Shown piece by piece: positions 60,703-64,000 of a DNA stretch of 64,000 nucleotides; the first letter of the stretch is position 1; the number at the start of each line of letters is the position of its first letter. A program made the position numbers and the translations under genes. Under the pieces are notes generated by a model. The model saw only the letters and a program-made list of their open reading frames with translations. It was not told the origin of the DNA and searched no databases. This DNA is from Hawksworthiomyces lignivorus (lineage: Eukaryota > Ascomycota > Sordariomycetes > Ophiostomatales > Ophiostomataceae): contig NTMA01000006.1 in NCBI GenBank assembly GCA_002917075.1, positions 682,001-746,000 of the forward strand, in the 5' to 3' direction.

Positions 60703-62231
60703 TCATTGGCTCCTCTGCCTCTCGCGGCTCTGCACGATCTCCTGCCACTGCTGCGCAAACTCGCGCAGGCCGCCCTCGCCGGCCATGCTGGCATCGACCA
60801 CCTCCTTGGGCAGCTTGTGCGCCGAGTAGGGCGCGGAGCTGAAGTTGACCGCGGCCGGGTCGTCCTTGTCGACGAGCCGCAGCTCCGGCTCGTAGTCTTC
60901 TTCTTCGTCGTCGTCATCGTCGTCGCTGCTGACATTGTCCTGGTCCTCGTCTTCCTCTTCGTCGCCCTCTCCGTCCGCTCCGCCGTCTTGCGTGTCGTCC
61001 GCGACGCCGCTGTCGCCCACGATCCCCAGGAAGGGCTTGGGGATCTTGAGGTTGAGCAGCTCCCGCCAGGTGAAGAGCAGGGTGTCGGTGCGCGGGGCCC
61101 AGGGGTTGATGTCGATGAGGCGGGCCCAGGAGAGGCGGGCGCCGCGGGACGGGGCGGCCTCGTCGTCGCCGACGTCGTAGCCGTCCTTTTCGGGGATGTA
61201 GATGTCAAAGGAAAAGTTTCCAGAGGGGAAGGTGAACTGCAGGCGGGAGTGGAACAGGGTCTTGGCGCGCTCGACGATGGCGGCGCGCAGGCCCGCCAGG
61301 TAGGGGTAGTACTTGAGGTCACGCGGCGTGATGGCGACGAGGTTGCGCTGCTTGACGAAGCAGCGGAACTCGAGCGCCGTGTGGATGTCAAAGTAGGCGC
61401 GCAGGACCAGCACGGGCTGGAAGCCTAGGGGGCTGGAGGAGGACGAAGAGGAGGAGGCGCGAGCGGCGGCAGAGCCGGAGATCGCAATGGCTTCTGTCTG
61501 TGCCGCTGGCTGCGCTTCCGGCGGCGGCCGCACCGGAGTCGTCCCGTCAAAGGCGTGCTCCAGGTCGTGGCTGACAAAGTTGGAGCTCTTGAGCATAAAG
61601 TAGATGTCGTCGGGGGTCCGGCACTGCATGGTGTTCTTCTGCTCCATCAGCTCAGCGGCGTCCTTGGGCGCCGACCAGTTCAGCTTCGGCGCCACCACGC
61701 CGCCCAGCGCCGCGATCTCGTCCTTGATCCGCTGGTGCACCTCCGGGAAGCGCTTGTTCGGCGGCAGGCGCACAACGGCCGGCGTATTGTCATCTTCGTC
61801 GTCGTCATCGTCGTCGTCGAGAAATACGTCATACTTTTCCTCGTCCGCCGACTTGTAGTGCCGCATAGTAGGATTTGTCGGCTCCCAGTCGTCGTCATCG
61901 TCATCATCGCCGTCGCCTCCGCCGCTCCCGTTGCTCTCATCGCTCAGGATGATGCTGTCCTCGCGGAGGTAGTCGATGAACTCGGCCGGCAGCGGGATGA
62001 TGCGCGACTTGATGCATACTTTCCGGTATCTGATTTTTTGACTCTGGTTAGCTTTCTCTATACAACTATTTCCTCGCCGCTTTGGATGCGCTCGTCGTGC
62101 ACTCACTTGGGGAACCAGTGGTCGTAGGAGCAGTAGAGGATGTGGTCGCGGCTGACAGGCGGAAACTGGACTTCACCAGCAGCCGCATCGCCGGCGGACT
62201 GTGGCTCTGGGGCCGAGTGGAATTCTGGCAT
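60703..62231 (-). CDS. CDC123, eIF2 assembly factor
   Basis: D123-family ATP-grasp-like chaperone that joins the alpha and gamma subunits of eIF2. Minus-strand exons 62231-62107 and 62029-60703 (donor GTGAGT, acceptor ATCAG) give 483 residues. The junction restores DHWFPKYRKVCIKSRIIPLP, the conserved start. Other family blocks: LNWSAPKDA, MQCRTPDDIYFMLKSSNF, LVLRAYFDIHTALEFRCFV, ISPRDLKYYPYL-like LVAITPRDLKYYPYL, and FDIYIPEKDGYDVG ... LIDINPWAPRTDTLLFTW. Long Asp/Glu runs sit near residues 70-110 and 395-415. Slightly longer than yeast Cdc123 because of these acidic inserts. The stop codon upstream in frame fixes the first ATG. Convergent with the NACHT gene, 262 bp apart. Confidence 0.95.
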
Positions 62232-63003
62232 ATTGAAACTCTAAGGGTGAATTTTTGGCAGTATGAAGCTCTGCACAAGAAGAAGAAGAGATGAAGATCC
62301 CAAAACTAAGAGAAACGATGTTGGCTGTCGCAATATTTGACTCTGTCTCTCGCCGTTCAGAGGCGGCAAACAAGCCCTTTTAGCGGCCGTTCCCAATGCA
62401 GTAAGTCGATGGAGGGGCGAAAACTGTGAGTCAAAAACCCCACAGCGCATAATAAGCTGCTGCTATATGCACGATCGTGGGCGCTATAGGCTTTTAGCGA
62501 CTCACATCCGTTTCTGCCGGGCTGGGATGCCGCTGGAATGCGCCAGAGCCTTGTCCAGCGCCACCTCTTCACACCGCTTTCAGTATGATGTAATCTTATC
62601 AGCCTCACCTAATCAATCACTTATCACTTATATGTACACCTGAGTTCAAAACTAGTTTCGCAGTTGGGCTTAACAACCCTTGTGCCGTAAGAAGCTGAAC
62701 TAGTCTTTTATTACAAGTTGAAAGTACCATAACTATCTAAGGCCAAAATCTCTACGTGTGAATTTGCCAACGGATCAGTTAGGCCTCGCAACTTCTTGTG
62801 ACAGATGATGATCAACGAAGAGGCTGTGCTTGTTGGGCATCAACTGAGGCCTCCAGTTGAGGCATCTGTAACGCATATAACATAACCCCTTGATGCTCTC
62901 TCAGTCGAATGCGTGGCCAGGTTGATCTATGGTGTAGTATTTCCTCATAATCATCCGTTTTCTTTGTTGCGAACTGACATACTGTCCTGTCAGTACCGCT
63001 GTC
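62232..63003. other. Divergent promoter region of CDC123 and the second HET gene
   Basis: 772 bp, no coding signal. Presumably the promoter of both genes. Confidence 0.6.
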
Positions 63004-64000
63004 ATGGCTGTTGCCAATTCTTCCACAGAAGCTCTTGTTCCAACTACTATCTACGAATCGATTCCGCTCGACTTTGATGAAAATGAGGCCAGGTTCCTCA
63101 GAATACAGAGTGGCAAAGGTGCAGAGACTCTCAAGCTAGAGGTCTTCAAGGCGGATCTCGATGACAAGCCTGAATTTGACGCCTTGTCCTACGCCTGGAG
63201 CTCGCTAGGCACAGATGTCACCGTTCACATCGGCGGCCTGGCCCTGACGATCAGCGAAACGCTGCATCATGCGCTGCTCCAGCTGAGAAAGCCTGAGCAG
63301 GACTATGTCCTCTGGGTTGATGCCATCTGCATCGACCAGGCCTCGATCCCCGAGAAGAACCACCAGCTGCCGCTGATGCGTGACATCTATTCCTCCGCAC
63401 AGGCGGTCGTCATCTGGCTCGGCGACGCAACCAAAAACATCGACCTGGCCTTGCAGCTTGGCGCCTACGCGTGGGCCAACACAGGCAGAAACCGGAAATT
63501 CAAGTCTGCCGTAGACCTGGACGACTACCTGGACGCCTTTCTTGGCGACGCGTCCCTTTCTCGGGACGCCTACCTCGACGGCCTCATCGAGCTGGTCAAC
63601 AAGCCGTGGTTCATGCGGACGTGGGTGCTGCAGGAGGTGGCGCTGGCCCGCGCGGAGCCCGACTTTCTGTGCGGGCCGCACCGCCTGCCGTGGAAGGCGC
63701 TCGCGCTGCTGGACGACGTCGTCACCGGGTCGTTCCACGAGCACTACAAGCCGCACAGGGGCGACAAGGACCGGCTGCTGGCGCGGGAGGACCTGCACGC
63801 GGCCATCCACGGCTGGACGGCTAGCAGCATCGACAGCCTGCGAAGAGGGATCCGGCGGCGGCCGCCCAGCTGCGGCCTCCTCCTGGCGGAGGCGCTGGCC
63901 AGCTCCCGGTATGCGTCGGCGACGGACCCGCGGGACAAGGTGTACGGCGTGCTGGGCCTGACGTGCAAGGTGCATTCCGCCAAGATCCGGGTCGACTACG
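63004..64000 (+). CDS. HET-domain protein, cut by the window edge
   Basis: Open from the ATG at 63004 to the last base: 332 codons with no stop, so the gene continues to the right. Classical HET motifs in order: DALSYAWSS (about residues 61-69), then VLWVDAICIDQASIPEKN (about 101-118) with the canonical ICIDQ, MRDIYSSAQAVVIWLGD, and KPWFMRTWVLQEVALA, followed by ATDPRDKVYGVLGLT. This is a more typical HET domain than that of the gene at 34874-37351, which has LCILQ in place of ICIDQ. Probable role: vegetative incompatibility or related cell-death signalling. Partner and C-terminal region lie outside the window. Confidence 0.94.
   Translation, partial: MAVANSSTEALVPTTIYESIPLDFDENEARFLRIQSGKGAETLKLEVFKADLDDKPEFDALSYAWSSLGTDVTVHIGGLALTISETLHHALLQLRKPEQDYVLWVDAICIDQASIPEKNHQLPLMRDIYSSAQAVVIWLGDATKNIDLALQLGAYAWANTGRNRKFKSAVDLDDYLDAFLGDASLSRDAYLDGLIELVNKPWFMRTWVLQEVALARAEPDFLCGPHRLPWKALALLDDVVTGSFHEHYKPHRGDKDRLLAREDLHAAIHGWTASSIDSLRRGIRRRPPSCGLLLAEALASSRYASATDPRDKVYGVLGLTCKVHSAKIRVDY

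Overview
The window is nuclear DNA of a filamentous ascomycete (Pezizomycotina), most likely a Sordariomycete. The evidence is GC-rich coding DNA, introns of about 50-250 bp with GTRNGT donors and CAG/TAG acceptors, and pyrimidine-rich leaders. The gene set also fits: Zn2Cys6 factor, fungal ATG15, HET and NACHT genes, and a 353-residue group I G-alpha. Order cannot be fixed from the sequence; GAGTACTC-type palindromes make Hypocreales possible, at low confidence. I reconstructed 18 protein genes, 13 of them spliced by my reading. I saw no tRNA, rRNA or CRISPR.

Left part (1-23 kb): a 4-kb gene-free stretch, a four-exon Zn2Cys6 regulator (3994-6112), a P-loop kinase-like protein (6929-8929), alpha-actinin (11490-14555), a VPS9-domain Rab5-type exchange factor on the minus strand (15490-18103), and the vacuolar lipase ATG15 (20666-22828).

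Middle part (23-50 kb): mostly housekeeping. SAS10/UTP3 (rRNA processing), a GFA/CENP-V zinc protein, TSC10 (sphingolipid synthesis), URB2 (60S biogenesis), a two-exon HET gene, the tiny MICOS gene mic10, and a DUF1771-Smr protein ending in a CaaX-like tail. A 7.3-kb gene-poor region follows, then the G-alpha gene (47433-48859). SAS10 and URB2 both act in nucleolar ribosome assembly, and VPS9 and ATG15 both act on the endosome/vacuole route, but spacing and orientation give no sign of co-regulation.

Right part (50-64 kb): more accessory. A DUF3716-type cysteine-rich protein, an apparently intact Crypton-like tyrosine-recombinase element (ORF 53476-56001), a NACHT/STAND protein (57124-60440), CDC123 (60703-62231), and a second HET gene that runs off the right edge (63004 onward). 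Two HET genes and one NACHT gene, with a Crypton beside the latter, make the right half resemble a fungal allorecognition/innate-immunity neighbourhood. This is the most interesting part of the window.
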